This document shows, piece by piece, positions 19,846 through 32,329 of a DNA stretch of 64,000 nt. This stretch comes from Coix lacryma-jobi var. lacryma-jobi (taxonomy: Eukaryota; Streptophyta; Magnoliopsida; Poales; Poaceae), in the NCBI GenBank assembly GCA_009763385.1, contig CM019825.1:115749131-115813130 (forward strand). Direction: 5' to 3'. A program made the position numbers and the translations under genes. Within the stretch, counting starts at the first letter, position 1. Each line of letters starts with the position of its first letter. The notes under the pieces were generated by a model. It ran no database searches and had not been told where the DNA came from. It saw nothing but the letters and a program-made list of their open reading frames with translations.

Positions 19846-22800
19846 GTAAAACGATTGGAGAACGTTTGGTTGGTGGATTCCGGTTGCTCGAGGCACATGA
19901 CCAGAAACGCCAAGTGGTTCTCCAGTCTTAGTCCGGTCGCCGGAAAGGAGGTTATCACCTTCGGCGACAATAGCAAAGGTAGAGTGTTGTCTCGTGGGTC
20001 GGTGCGAGTTAATGGGCACTTTGTGTTGCGCGATGTTGCTCTTGTTTCTAACTTGCATTTTAACCTTCTTTCTGTTTTGCCACTCTTGGATGATGACTAT
20101 GAGATTTGTTTTAAACCGAATCTCAGTCGCATTTTGGATCCTCAGGGCAATCTTGTTTGTGGGATTTCGCCCTTTGGAAAAGTCTTTCGTACGGATTTCT
20201 CGGAGTCATTTGGAGTTTCTCGTTGTCTTTTGGCTGGACCTTCCTCCTCTGATCTTTGGAAGTGGCATAGGAGACTAGGACATTTGAGCTTCGACTTGCT
20301 TGCAAGGCTTAGTTCACTTGGCCTAATCCTAGGATTGCCCAAGTTATCCATGGAGAAGGATCTTGTTTGCCATTCTTGTAGACATGGGAAGATGGTTGCC
20401 GCTCCCCACCATCCAGTGACTCAGGTCATGACTAAGCGCCCTAGTGAGCTTTTGCACATGTACCTTGTTGGTCCGGCTCGGGTGAGCTCGGTTGGGGGGA
20501 AGTGGTATGTGCTTGTTGTTGTTGACGACTTTTCGAGATATTCGTGGGTTTTATTTTTAGCTGAGAAAACTAAGACTCTCTTTTGCTCGCAATCTGATTT
20601 TGCGTCTTCAGAATGAGTTCCCTTTGAACTCAATGCGAGCTATTAGGAGTGATAATGGTTCCGAATTCAAGAATTCGGATTTTGAGAAGTTTTGTAACTC
20701 TTTGGGTTTAGAGCATCAGTTTTCTTCCCCCTACACACCGCCTCAGAATGGTGTTGTAGAAAGGAAGAATCGGACCCTTGTAGAGATGGCCAGGACGATG
20801 CTCGATGAGCATAGGACTCCTAGGCGATATTGGGTCGAATCTATGAGCACTGCTTGCTACATTTCCAATCACATTTTTTCTGAGCTTTCTTGAAAAAGAC
20901 TTCTTATGAGTTGCGTTTTGGAAAACTGCCCAAAGTGAGTATTTTAGAGTTTTCGGTTGCCATTGTTTTATACTCAAAAAGGGCAACTTGGACAAGTTTG
21001 AGTCTCGTTCTTCTGACGGTGTGTTTTTGGGTTATGGCACTCACACTCGTGCTTATCGTGTACTTAACCTTGACACTAACCGAGTCATGGAGACATCCGA
21101 TGTCACCTTCGACGAGACCATGGTTTGTCCTTCTTCTCGTTTTGAGCGCGCATGTGATCATGAGATTGGCGAGCCTCTTTTCGATGATGAAGAAGAGGGT
21201 GCTGAAGGGATGGATGACCCAACACCTCCTCCACCTGCTATGCCACAAAGAGCGGCTTCTACGACGACTCACGGCCCTGACCCCTCTTCTTCAACTTGGG
21301 GGTCGTGGGATCCGCCACCTCGAGCGGTACCTTTTGTACCCGAGGAGGCACCAGCTGCTGTTGAGGGGGAGGCCACTTCGGCAAGGGAGGCGCCACGACA
21401 CATTCAGCGCCAACACCCGCCTCAATAGATGATTGGCAGCATCGGCGAACGCGTTCCTCGGTCAAGGTCACAACATATCTCTCACTTTGCTCATTCTGCA
21501 TTTGTTGCTGATTTTGAACCCCGAGATGTTGGACACGCTTTGACGGATCCAGATTGGGTCAATGCCATGCATGAGGAGTTAGAAAATTTTGAAAGAAATC
21601 GGGTTTGGGTTCTAGTTTCTCCTCCCTCTGAGTGTCACCCAATTGGGACAAAATGGGTTTTCAAAAACAAACAAGGAGAGGATGGCCATGTTGTGAGAAA
21701 CAAGGCCAGACTTGTAGCCCAGGGGTATAGTCAGAAGGAGGGAATAGACTATGAGGAGACTTTTGCTCCTATAGCTCGTTTGGAGGCTATTAGGATACTC
21801 ATGGCTTTTGCTGCATCCAAAGGTTTCAAACTTTTTCAAATGGATGTCAAGAGTGCCATCTTAAATGGCTACATAGAAGAGGAAGTGTATGTGAGACAAC
21901 CCCCCGGTTTCGAAAATCCCAAGTTTCCAAACCATGTTTTTAAACATCACAAAGTTTTGTCTGGTTTGAAACAAGCCCCTAGAGCCTGGTATGATAGGTT
22001 GAAAACCTTTTTGCTTGCTAAGGGTTTTAAAATGGGATGTGTGGATAAAACGCTCTTTCTCCTCAAGCAAGGCACTGATACTCTCTTGGTCCAAATTTAC
22101 GTGGATGATATCATTTTCGGTGGTTCTTCTCACGCTTTGGTTGCCAAGTTTGCAGATACTATGAGCAGCGAATTTGAAATCAGCATGATGGGCGAGTTGA
22201 CATTTTTTCTCGGATTGCAAATCAAGCAATCTCGAGAGGGAACGTTTGTGCACCAGGGTAAGTATACCAAGGATATCTTGAAGAAATTCGATATGGGTGA
22301 GGCCAAGCCTCTTCCAACACCCATGTCGACCACGATGGCCCTGGATGCGGACAAGGAGGGAGAAGCAGTGGATCGGAAGGAGTACCGGAGTATGATCGGG
22401 TCGCTGCTGTACCTGACGGCGACACGCCCGGACATCCAGTTCGCGGTGTGCCTCTGCGCGCTTTTAGTCTTCGCCGCACACCTCTCACCGTCAGGCGATC
22501 AAGCGCATTATGAGGTACTTATGCTTCACTCCTGAGTTTGGGATTTGGTATTCTGCTTCCTCCACTTCTGGGACTTGCCAGTTTATTGGTTCTTCTCTTG
22601 TTTCGTGGTCTTCTCGCAAGCAGTTTTGTGTTGCCCAGTCTACCACGGAGGCTGAGTATGTTGCTGCGGCTAGCTGCTGTTCCCAGTTACTCTGGATGAT
22701 GGCCACTTTGCGTGATTTTGGTCTAAGCTTTTCTCGCGTTCCTTTGCTTTGTGACAGCACGAGTGCTATTAGCGTTGCTAAGAACCCTGTGCTGCACTCT

Positions 22801-22977
22801 AAGACCAAACACATTGATGTGCGCTTTCATTTTCTGCGAGACCACTATGAGAGGGGTGATATCGACCTTCGCCATATCGATACTCATCATCAGTTGGCTG
22901 ATATTTTCACCAAGCCTTTGGACCAATCAACTTTTGCTAGGTTGAGAGGTGAGCTTGGTGTGTGTTTCCCCTTTTAG
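19846..22977 (+). pseudogene. pol: SIRE-1 pol (heavily degraded)
   Basis: Same order as SIRE-2: protease DSG near 19876, integrase, RT with YVDD at 22098-22109, RNase H, stop TAG 22975-22977. Damage is extensive. There is a 2-nt loss near 20575-20590, 1-nt losses near 20880 and 20940, TAG 21426-21428, a 2-nt loss near 22460 with TAG 22465-22467, and a 63-bp in-frame deletion near 22564 that removes the RNase H GYSDADFAG block. The first integrase catalytic Asp is replaced by Tyr (TAC 20461-20463), while the second Asp and the Glu remain. The element could not act alone. Confidence 0.9.
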
Positions 22978-24514
22978 ATGGGGGAAACATTTTGACTCTT
23001 GTATTATATACTGACTTTGTGTTTTTCAGTTGGTTTCTTCATGCATCTTTGCATTTCATCTTGCATATTTTCATTCAGAGCTTCATGTATATAATCTGAC
23101 GAATGTAACTATGCTCTGTATAGTATTTGCTCCGATGCTTTATGATGATGATGTAGCTTATGTTCTTTCTGATCACTGTTACATGTTGTGAGCGGAGCTA
23201 TTTTATGAATGGTGAATCTCAGTAATGAACTTAAAATTTGCAAATGTTCACCATTGAGATATGCAACTAGCATGTGTAGAATGTGTAGAAATCACTTGTG
23301 CTCTTCATATATGCTAGGTTGCTATGTCTCTAGTGTTGAGTCATTCACTTGCTTGGTATGTTCATATTCTGTTTAAAATCTTAACCAAGTTAAGTGAATT
23401 GGAAAGATCGAGATGGGATTGCTTGTTAACACATCACAGTTTCGAGACTGTTTCTCATTGCACTTGAGTTAAACTTGAGTTGTGTAGTGTATGACCGAAA
23501 CTGTTGCTTTAAGCTTCTGATTGCTTCTGCATAGGCTTCGCACAGTTGAAAAGTTAGGCAATGACAAGCTTTCAACCTCTCGCAATCGCATGCTGAAATC
23601 TAAACTTGTGTAATTTAACCGCTGCAACTCCGATAAAATTTGGATACACAAGTCTATGTTTCATTCTATAGCATGATGATTGAACTGTGCTAGGGGTAGT
23701 TCACCTTGTATACATGTTTAGCACTTGTTGACTTCCTGTCTATACATGTTTCGTGCTATTTTGATGGTGAATACCTTTTTGACTGAAAACTGCTCATTTT
23801 GCTCTCATGTTCATACTTCATATATTAGTGATCAGTTTGAGCCTTTGCTAGCTTCTTATGGATGTTGTTGAGTCATCGGATCAGAACCCTGTAGAGCATC
23901 TTTGCACTCTCTTGATTATATTCCTGAAGCTGCTAACTTGCATTTTAACCCATCTGCATTCCTTGTTGGTGCATTTTCAACTAAGGGGGAGAAAATACTG
24001 ACAAATCATGTGTTCCCTGTGTTGTGTGCACTATCTGAGGGGGAGTTTGCTAGTTGTGTTGAGCCTTTGCCTCTTTCTTGAGGGACTAGCAAACATTTTC
24101 AGCACTTCACTTAGCACTTCACTTGGCTTTTCAGCTCTTCAATTGGTATCGAACTCTTTTGGTTTTGGTATCAAGCTTCCTCGCTAGCGGTGTTGAGCCC
24201 GTTCTGCCTCTTCATGAGGGCTAGCTCTGTTTTGCTTGAATTTCAGTTGATCTTTCAATTGGTGTCAAGTTTTCTCGCTAGCGGTGTTGAGCCTGTTCTA
24301 CCTCTTCTTGAGGGCTAGCTTTGCTTTGCTTGGTTGCGTTGAGCCGTTGCCCATGTCTTTGGGAACCAAGTTGTCTTGCTCTTTCCACTTGACCTTCTTC
24401 GGCTTTGCTATGCTTTTGGGTCATTTGGTCGAGTTCTCTCTTTTTCTTCTCTTCTTCCTTTCTTTCATTATGATTTGTGTTGGTAGTTGACAATGCACTC
24501 ATCAAGGGGGAGAT
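22978..24514 (+). promoter_or_regulatory. SIRE-1 3' noncoding region with polypurine tracts and PBS-like repeats
   Basis: Homologous to 13600-15131. Polypurine tracts lie at about 23981, 24036 and 24503-24513. PBS-like copies are TTCAATTGGTATCGAAC (24138-24154), TTGGTATCAAGC (about 24165-24176) and TTCAATTGGTGTCAAG (about 24254-24269), each near the block GCTAGCGGTGTTGAGCC. No gene is visible. Confidence 0.72.
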
Positions 24515-25096
24515 TGCGGATACATGGGTGTATGCTGAGTCTCTGAGTGATGAGTGATTGTGAACTGGGATAATGCGCATGTTCTTTGGCTTATGTTGTG
24601 CAGGTGTCGAGCACGGATACAGTGATCAAAGGCAAGGTGAAGGTCAAGTAGAGACGTGTCGTGCCGATGGACCGAGAGTGGCGAAGGGCGGACGTGAGGC
24701 TTGGACTGAGGGACCGGTGGCCCGAGGATCGGCTGTGGTGGCTGACAGCCTGGGACAGCGACGAGCGAAGACTTGCGGTCACGGTGTTGCTCGGGTCGAG
24801 GACCTGGGGACACGTGTCGGTGGACGGGGTGCACGGGAGGTGCATCCCCTCTACAGCTTCGGTTTGGTGGTAGAGCCAGAGAAAAACCATCGGGTGGACG
24901 GTTTGTAAGTTTGGGCCACAAAACCTGGGCGTGTTGCGGGTTTTTGAGTTTGAGCCACAAAACTTGGGTTGAGGACGGTTTCCAGGTTTGGGCCTCAAAA
25001 CTTGGGCGCTGGCGGGTTTCCTGGTTTCGGCCTCAAAACCAGGGCATGGACATGGAGGCTGGTTTCCCAGTTTGGGCCTCAAAACCGGGGGTGGAC
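24515..25096 (+). repeat. SIRE-1 3' LTR, left part
   Basis: Begins TGCGGATACATGGG right after the polypurine tract and matches 2410-2990. It is interrupted inside the hairpin array by the solo LTR at 25097. TGGAC at 25092-25096 is the left target duplication. Confidence 0.9.
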
Positions 25097-28000
25097 TGTG
25101 ACACCCCAATTTTTAGAACAAAATTGGAGCACAATATATGTATGCCAGGATCAATTTTCATACATATATCCACATCATAGTAAATATCAAAACAATGCTT
25201 TATTAATAATATCGAACTTTATTACAAAAATGACCCTCGGGTCTGAAAGAAAAGTACAGACTCTCATGAAACTGACTCTAAAATAAACTCTGATGAAGAT
25301 GCGGAAGATCTGGACTCCACTCCACAGGAAGGTCGACCGGGGGTAGCGCCATCCTAGTACAGGTCGTCTGGGTCGTAGCCTCCGTCTTCTGGATACTCCG
25401 GCTCCTCGAACGTGTAGTCTCCAGTGTCTGGGCGGGGTAGCAGGGGGACAAAGAGGAAGGGTGAGTACATCGAAATGTACTCCGCAAGTGTAGGAAATAT
25501 ATGCTTATGAGGCTTATAACAAAGGTAGGCTGACTTTGTTTGACTCAAGCGCCTAAAGCGACACACCCTATTAATCCTATTAATCCTATGCACCTATTTA
25601 CTAGGTTATAGACAGACTCTGTAGAAAAGTATCAACACTCAGAGTCGCACCGAGCAAACCACACTCGGAGTCACACCGAGCAACCAACACCTGAAGTCCA
25701 TCAGGCAACCGCACCTGAAGTCCATCGGATGACCCGAACCCAAAACCAACCAGTAACCAACTAATCTCAAAGAAGTCCAAGCCCGCTCGTGACCGTGAGC
25801 ACGGCTGATATATCAGTTTTACACTCTGCAGAGGTTGCACATCGTTACCCATGAGTCGTGCATTATCCGTCACGCTAAACACTGCCGAGGTGTATAGCAG
25901 GTTGCACTGCAAGGCCTTTACAAAACTCCCTCCAAGTCCGTTTTACACGTTCACTAAGGTTTCACCGCTAACAGTGGATATACGCACCACTGCAGAAGCC
26001 CCCTCTTGTGCCACAAATCCAACCCCATGTAAACCCTCAACTTGGAGGCAATTAATTACTTGGCCAGGTCCAGCCCATCCAGATCCCATGGTTGCGCTGT
26101 CAAGCCGGGTTACATGCTCTGAGAACCGGGTCCTAGGGATCCAGGCAAGATAAATCTAGCACGAGCCCCGAACCAAAAACCAAATAAGAGCTGCCAAGTC
26201 CATGGCACAAAACCACCAATACGGTTCCATCCTGCCGGATTTACCTAATAACCATGTTACTACAAAGTTACCATGTCCACATTCGTTTCATAGTTCATTA
26301 ATCAAGATTATAAACATTTTAACTCCCATCCCAATCATGACTGCAGGGATAAGCAAGACACCTACCCGAACATCCCAAAACAGGCGACAAGGATAATATA
26401 AACAAATTCTAGTAAACCCTAACATGGGATTCAAATTAATGACAAGCATGCATCGACAAGATCTAACTACTCTAGTACCAAAAGTAAAATAAAGTAGGTG
26501 CAAGATGTTCAAGGACACTTGCCTTCGGACTGGGTCGAATCAACTGGGTCGCAAGGATGGTCTGGAGCGTCCTCGTACTCCGCACTCTCTGACCCAAGCA
26601 ACATACATGGCACAACACATAGCAATAAATAACAGTACAACAACCAGTATGAAAATGATAAACTAATAGATCTACTGCGTAGAGAACGAAATTATGAATC
26701 TAACGCAAGTTGAACGGGTCAAAACGGAGTTAAAACGCAAAAGTTATGAGCATTTGAAGTTGGATGGCAAAACTGTAAATCGTTTGAACTAATTTTGTAT
26801 TTTAAATAAAACAAAACGAGGTTAAAAGAGCCGGCTGGACTGGGCCTCATTTATTCGGAAAGGAGAGGGCTAGATCAGAAAATAACCAAGACTCAATGAA
26901 CAGGACAGGTGGAGTGCGGGTTCATTACGATAAAATGGAGGGGCCTTTTTGCAATGTGGTCAGAGCCTGTCGGCGTGGACATGTTGCTGCCGACGTGGCT
27001 CCCACGTGTCGCCTGTGGATTGGCTAGAAAGGGCGCTGACTGGGCGGTCACGTTGACCATGTTGACCAGGGTTAATATCGAATCTGGATCATCCAAGAAA
27101 GATCTGACGGTGCGCATGGAGTCTCCCTTCTCCCTGCTGCCTTTGAGCGTCGGGTGGCGTCGAGGCCTGACGGCGGCGCCTCGCCGGCGGAGATCGGAAC
27201 GGTGCTCCGGTGGACGGGGCACTCTGGCGAGTGGCGGAGGGGCATGAAGGGGTCAGGGGCCTCGCTGTGGTGACGCCGCCGACCATGAGGTGGTGGGTAG
27301 GGAGGTCAAGGCGAACGGCGGCGGCGGGTTGCCTGGCGAGCTTGGGAGGCGAGGCGATGTCTCCGGCGCGGTTTGGCGATGAAAGGCGCTGCGAGGAAGG
27401 AGGTGGGGTCTTGCGGTGTCGATGAAGCAGGCGGCGGGGTGAGTGGAACCTCGTGTAGCGAGGTCGGCGAGCTTGGTCAGTTCGGCCATGGCGTTGGTGG
27501 CTCTCAGTGGTGGTGCTAGAGAGGGAGATGGTGCACGGGGAGGGTATAGACGGTGGCGGTCTACTTCTACTGTGCCAGGGAACCCTTTCTCTAGGGCGGA
27601 TAGGAGGAGAGGAGGGGAGGGCCGTCCTTGAAGCTCGAATGGCCGGTCGCTGCGGTCGATCTGATCTGCGCGAGAGGAAGTTGATGGTGGACCGGGGTTT
27701 GCGGCTCACAGGGTAATCGGGAGGGAAGCGGATGGGGTACATCCCCTGGGAATGCGCTGGACTCGGGAGGGTGGTTGTGGTGTGGGCTCAGGAGCGAGGA
27801 GGTCGGGGATGGCGGCGCCGTCCGATTCGTGCGGGAGGTAGGGGAGAGGTCTGACGAAAGGGGCCCACTCGTCAGCGACTGGGAGAGAGGGGGGCGGAAA
27901 ATGGGCTCGGCGGGTTGGGCTGGAGAGAGGAGTTGGGCTGGGAGGGGTGCGGGCCGAGCAGAAAGAGGAGAGGGGCGGCCGTTGCGATGGGGAGCGCTGG

Positions 28001-28539
28001 GCCGTTGCTGCCGGCTCGGCCCAGGAGAGAGGGGAAAAGGAGAGGGGCGGCCCGCGCGTGGGGAGAAGAGGAGGAGTGGGAGGCGGGCCGGCTAGAGAAT
28101 GGAGATTGGGCCAGGTCGGGCTGAAAAGAGGAGAAGGGAGAGAGAGAGGAGAAAGAGTCCTTTTGCCTTTCTTTTTTCTTTTTCTTTGATTTTCTAAATT
28201 CTTTCCAAAACTGATTTCAAATCTTATTTCAAATTCAAATCAAAACCTTTTTAAACCAAATCAGTTTAAGAATTTTCCCAAAATATTTTCTCTAGGTTTT
28301 AAAATAAAACTTTGAATTTAATTTGTAAAATTTTTCATAAACTTTTTATTTGGTTTCGAAATAGAATAAATTCGATTCGCCCTAAACGAGTTTAATAAAA
28401 TTCTTTTTCACTCAATAAAAATTATGCACCGGCATGAATGCAACAAACATCTGGCTGGGTTTTCCTCCATCTAGGATTTTGGCCATTTTCTGATTAAATT
28501 CTAATTAATTTTAATTATTTTAACACCAGGGGTGTTACA
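25097..28539 (-). mobile_element. Large solo LTR, gypsy-type
   Basis: 3443 bp between TGTGACACCCC and GGGTGTTACA, with perfect target duplication TGGAC (25092-25096, 28540-28544). The LTR at 43431-47001 is homologous in the opposite orientation, and no internal coding region is present, so both are solo LTRs. Plant gypsy LTRs commonly begin TGTAACACCC, which puts this copy on the minus strand. It has a very GC-rich block (about 27120-28140) and AT-rich ends. The open frames in the GC-rich block look like chance frames. I would guess the Del/Tekay group from size and ends, but no coding domain confirms it. Confidence 0.8.
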
Positions 28540-28544
28540 TGGAC

Positions 28545-29716
28545 GTGAAGGCCTGGTTTCCTGGTTTCGGCCACAAAACTTGGGGTGCAGAGCGAGGGCG
28601 GTACGTGGCGGCAATCGGGAGGTTGCGTCGAGGCAACGCTACGAGTTGTGCGGGCGTGGCCGTCGGATCACCACCTACCTTGAGTTGGTCCAGAATAACC
28701 CTAGGGTTTAGCTGGTTCGCTCTGTAATTAGAGAGGGGTAGAGTAGAAATTAGAATTAGGATAAATAGAGGGAGACACCCTCCTCCCAATCTATCTCAGT
28801 CATTTGCTCTTTGCTTCTAGGGTTTCCTGCTCTCCCAATCCCCTGCTGTAGCTAGCTGAGATCCGCAGAGAACCATACCTCTGTGTACTGGAGATTTTGA
28901 GGAAGTGAGACCGTAATCTCACTGTTGTAGCGTGTGGTAGCCACACGGTTGCAGATCGATGACTTGATTTGCGTTTTGGTTCGTGTTCTTCGCGTTCTTC
29001 ATTTCTCCGCGATTTTCCCGTCACTCGATCTCCCTCTCTACTGCGTCTTTGCGAAATCCGTTTGAATCAACTTGTTCTTTATAGTGAGGAGATCATTTCC
29101 ACCGAAGGAATTCATCTAACTCCTCACGAACAAGTAGATCGGGTTGATTTCGTTTTCGTGGTGCTTTTTCGGTTCATACACCTTCCCCTTCGATTTTCCG
29201 TTGATTGAGTCGATTTGAGCAGATGATTTCTTGGGGATAGTCTCCTAACTACCTCGTGATCATCCTCTCCAAGTTTGGGATCAAGGGATTTTGGTTTGAA
29301 TTGATTTGGAGAAGATTTGAGTTGAGGGCGACCAAAATCGCCCTTTCTGGACACTCGCGGACAGTCCGCCAGTATACCCGCGGACAGTCCGCCGTTGGTT
29401 TTCGCGGACAGTCCGGGACTTGAGCAGGGGACTTCAGCAACCTTGCTGTTTTGGGCATTTAACCGGCGGACAGTCCGGCATCTCCTCGCGGACAGTCCGC
29501 AGTAGGGGGCGGACAGTCCGGGACTTCAAGTCCGGACAGTCCGGGATTTGGCTGAAGCTTCCGGTTTAGTGCGTTTGCTCTCCCGACTTCTTTGTTTGGT
29601 TTCCGGACTTCTCGTTTGGCCCTAGAGTTGACCAAGGAACCTCTCTAATTATCCTTGCTACTTGTTAGCATAGATATTTGGCGATTTCTCGACGTAGCCG
29701 TCTATCTACGTTTGGG
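28545..29716 (+). repeat. SIRE-1 3' LTR, right part, truncated
   Basis: Matches the 5' LTR from about 2989 onward: remaining hairpin unit, telobox 28697-28709, TATA-like box, and GGACAGTCC array (29355-29545). Homology stops at 29716, so the last part of the LTR, including the ATTCACCCCC block, is missing. The right boundary is a deletion or rearrangement. Confidence 0.87.
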
Positions 29717-29977
29717 CCGTGCTTTCTCGGGCCGTGCCCGTGTCGGCCCATCGTGCTCGGCCCACTTGGAAAATTATAGCTGTGGTACTTAGCTTACCCT
29801 TTTTTTTACCTCTATCCTGAAAAGCCTCTTGCCACGTCACTCTAGGCAGCCAGCACACGCAGGTCATGCGCAGCCAGAGTACACTCCGAATTCCTGTTCA
29901 GAGCGCGCGCCCCTGTTCACCCACTAGCAATCTAGGAGCAGCATCATCACGTTGGGATCTGTAAACAGTAAAGGTCA
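29717..29977. other. Unassigned flank with GGGCCGTGC-like repeats
   Basis: The first 50 bp contain repeated GGGCCGTGC and TCGGCCC words, of a kind seen in grass repeats. The rest has no gene or recognisable element. Confidence 0.35.
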
Positions 29978-30166
29978 TGTTTAGTTCCCAAATTCTTTTT
30001 AATTCTCCATCGCATCAATCTTTAGACGCATGTATGAAGTATTAAATGTAGGTAAAAATAACTAGACAAATCTTTTGAACCTAGTTAGTCTGTGTTTAGA
30101 AAAAAATTATAAAATAACAACGAAAGTGTTACGGTACTTTTACTACAAAATTTTGGGAACTAAACA
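29978..30166. mobile_element. MITE with 15-bp terminal inverted repeats
   Basis: TGTTTAGTTCCCAAA at the left is the exact inverse of TTTGGGAACTAAACA at the right, enclosing 189 bp of AT-rich DNA. I see no clear target duplication, so superfamily is unassigned and true ends may lie a few bases outside. The next 248 bp, up to 30414, show no gene. Confidence 0.6.
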
Positions 30167-30414
30167 CTCTCGGCTCCACTGCACCAGGCCATGTGGTAAC
30201 TTCCAGGTCGGCAGCAGTTTAACTTTTGTCCGGGCACCAAGGGTGGAGATGGGAAGGGAGAGAGAGGCCAGGAAGGAAGCGGCCGCATCGGATGCACATG
30301 GGTTTCGGTGCACGAATCCGCAGTCGCCGTGTGGTAGTATGGCATATTTCTGGTAATGGGAAATGCAAGCTGGCCTCACCAGCCCGTGGCCCATTCCATG
30401 GAGCAAGAGTATAC

Positions 30415-31300
30415 AAGGCCAGTCTCAACGGGGTTTCATAAGAAGTTTCATGTATATTAAATAGAGTGTCACATCAGCAGAAACAAGGTTTTTTTTTTAT
30501 AAAACTAGATGAGAGAGAGGGCAAAACGTTTCGTGGCCACGACACGAGCGAGCGGCGTTTCCAACTGGCATGAAACTGGATGAAACGTGCGTTGAGGGCG
30601 CTCGAGCGTTTCACTGGCGGATGGCGCCGGCGGGGGGCGCGACCTCCATCGTGGGCATTGGACGCGGGATCAGCTCCACCGCAGGACCTCCATCGCGGAC
30701 GCCGGCAGTGCGCTCGGCTTCACCTTGGGCGCTGGCCACCGGCATGGCTCCGCCGAGGACCTCCGCCGCGGGAGCCGTGGGATCTCCATTGTGGGTGCCA
30801 GCCGCGGTGGAGCACGACGCACATCTCCGCCGTCGCGGGCTCCAACAGCCCGACCTCACGGCTGCCCGGCGCACCTGCCCGGCCTTCCCGCCCGTTGGCA
30901 GCTGCTCACGTCGCCCACCACGCCGATGCTCTTCCCGCTCGCCACAGCGCTTCGACATGCTTCAGATGCGAGTGCGGAGGCACTCCGCCGGCCACGCGGG
31001 CGTGAGCTCCGCTATCCCCGCCGCGGGCAGGCATGTCTCACCGCGCCGCAAATGTGGGTGCCGGAGTCATCCACGTGGCCGTGTGAGCTTTGCGAGCCAG
31101 CCGAACGTGGGTGCGAAGGGTAAAGAGATAAGGCACGGTGAGGAAGAAAAGGTAAAGAGATAAGGCAACGGTGGGATAAAAAAATCAAAATAATTCTAGG
31201 AAACTGTGCAATGTAATCTATGCACTGAGAGAGACTCATTTAAACAGAAGTTTCACGTCTTGGAAATTGGGAGGTGAAATCTTCCATTGAGACTGGCCTT
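30415..31300. mobile_element. Non-autonomous DNA transposon with GC-rich interior
   Basis: AAGGCCAGTCTCAA at the left end is mirrored by TTGAGACTGGCCTT at the right end, 886 bp in all. TTTCA and TGAAA words lie just inside each end. The interior from about 30560 to 31110 is strongly GC-rich and has open frames in more than one phase without recognisable domains, which could be captured host sequence. Flanks show no convincing target duplication, so superfamily is left open (Mutator-like or PIF-like are possible). Confidence 0.6.
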
Positions 31301-32329
31301 AATGTCAACAAATTATGTGTTTATTAATGTTGTGTGGGCCATGAGGCAGGCAGTACAAAGGCCGTCCCAGGGCTAGAGATGCCACCAGAGTTAATTTGCT
31401 AGCTTACGACATGGACAACCCATAGACAGAGACTTGTCTATAAGTTTTTGAAATCCACAACACAGACTGATCATACAATCCATACATAGGGACTGTCTTT
31501 TTTATCGTCTACAAACTATTTAATAGTTGTACATAGCTAGGATCAATTATGAATATCTTTGCTATATATCATCGTGTTGCTAATTGATACACAACAAATC
31601 AAAAATAAATACAGTTAGAAATATGATTGCAAATTTGTGTTGTTCAAATATAGACACAAATAACAAGATTGGAAGCCTCTCTCAAATCATCGAAGCACAT
31701 GGGAACGGACCAAAAACACACGAGCTTCTTTCTTTCTTTGAGTAGCATCAGGCTAGCAGTACCAAAAACACTAGATCACCACTGAGTGCGACGGAAGCCC
31801 GGCTGCATCTCCTGGGGACTCCCGGCGGTGGCTCCCGCGCAGGACGCTCGGCAGCTCGCGAGTGGGCCCACGCATGGCGACCCGGCGACACCTTGCGCTC
31901 CCTCGACGACTTGCGTAGTGCTCTCCACGTGCGGTAGCCCGCTTGCGGCTGCAGGGGGCCGGCGGCAACTCGGTCGGCGGAGCAATCCATGGGCCATGGC
32001 TGCCCCTTGGTGCTTGTCTCTCCCTCTTCAATTACTCGATCTGCTCTAGCCGCCCGGCGTCACGGACGGCCGGCAAGGTGCGCTCCAGGACGGGAGGAGA
32101 ATATATTCGCGTGAGGCTTCTCCCCGTGGCATGCTAGATCTCGTGCCTTCGGTCTCGTAGACGGGAATCCCGTACAACGCGTCGTTCTCTGGGCGACTTG
32201 GCCTCGGAGCATGAGCCGTGGTCGTCCTCTGGCGAGACGACGGACTTGCCTGGATCCAGCTCGCCAGGGGGATTTTGCAAATTAGACGATATACAGACGG
32301 GTCAAGACGACGAGTTGTACATGTCGTTA
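31301..32329. other. Unassigned intergenic DNA with GC-rich block
   Basis: 31301-31740 is AT-rich without a feature. 31786-32290 is GC-rich with short overlapping open frames lacking domains. It may be a gene fragment or an old repeat. I see no splice-consistent gene. Confidence 0.3.

Larger units (their letters stand above)
2410..29716 (+). mobile_element. SIRE-1: outer Sirevirus (Ty1/copia) with nested insertions
   Basis: This is a plus-strand Sirevirus made of a 5' LTR (2410-4476), a primer site, gag in three pieces (4540-5635, 17163-17751, 18953-19840), pol (19846-22977), a 3' noncoding region with repeated polypurine tracts, and a 3' LTR (24515-25096 plus 28545-29716). Three younger insertions interrupt it: SIRE-2 at 5636-17162, a solo LTR at 17752-18947, and a solo LTR at 25097-28539. 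Removing them on paper restores colinearity with SIRE-2. The 3' LTR loses homology after 29716 and lacks the last roughly 240 bp, so the right boundary is a deletion breakpoint and not a true end. All coding parts are degraded. Confidence 0.88.

Noticed and set aside
27089..28189. Several long frames in the GC-rich middle of the solo LTR
   Set aside because: Frames are open on both strands because of GC bias, start with no promoter context, lack domains, and are not kept in the inverted copy at 43431-47001.
30570..31163. A host gene of about 198 codons
   Set aside because: No recognisable domain, alternative frames are equally open, and it lies fully within inverted terminal repeats; treated as transposon cargo.
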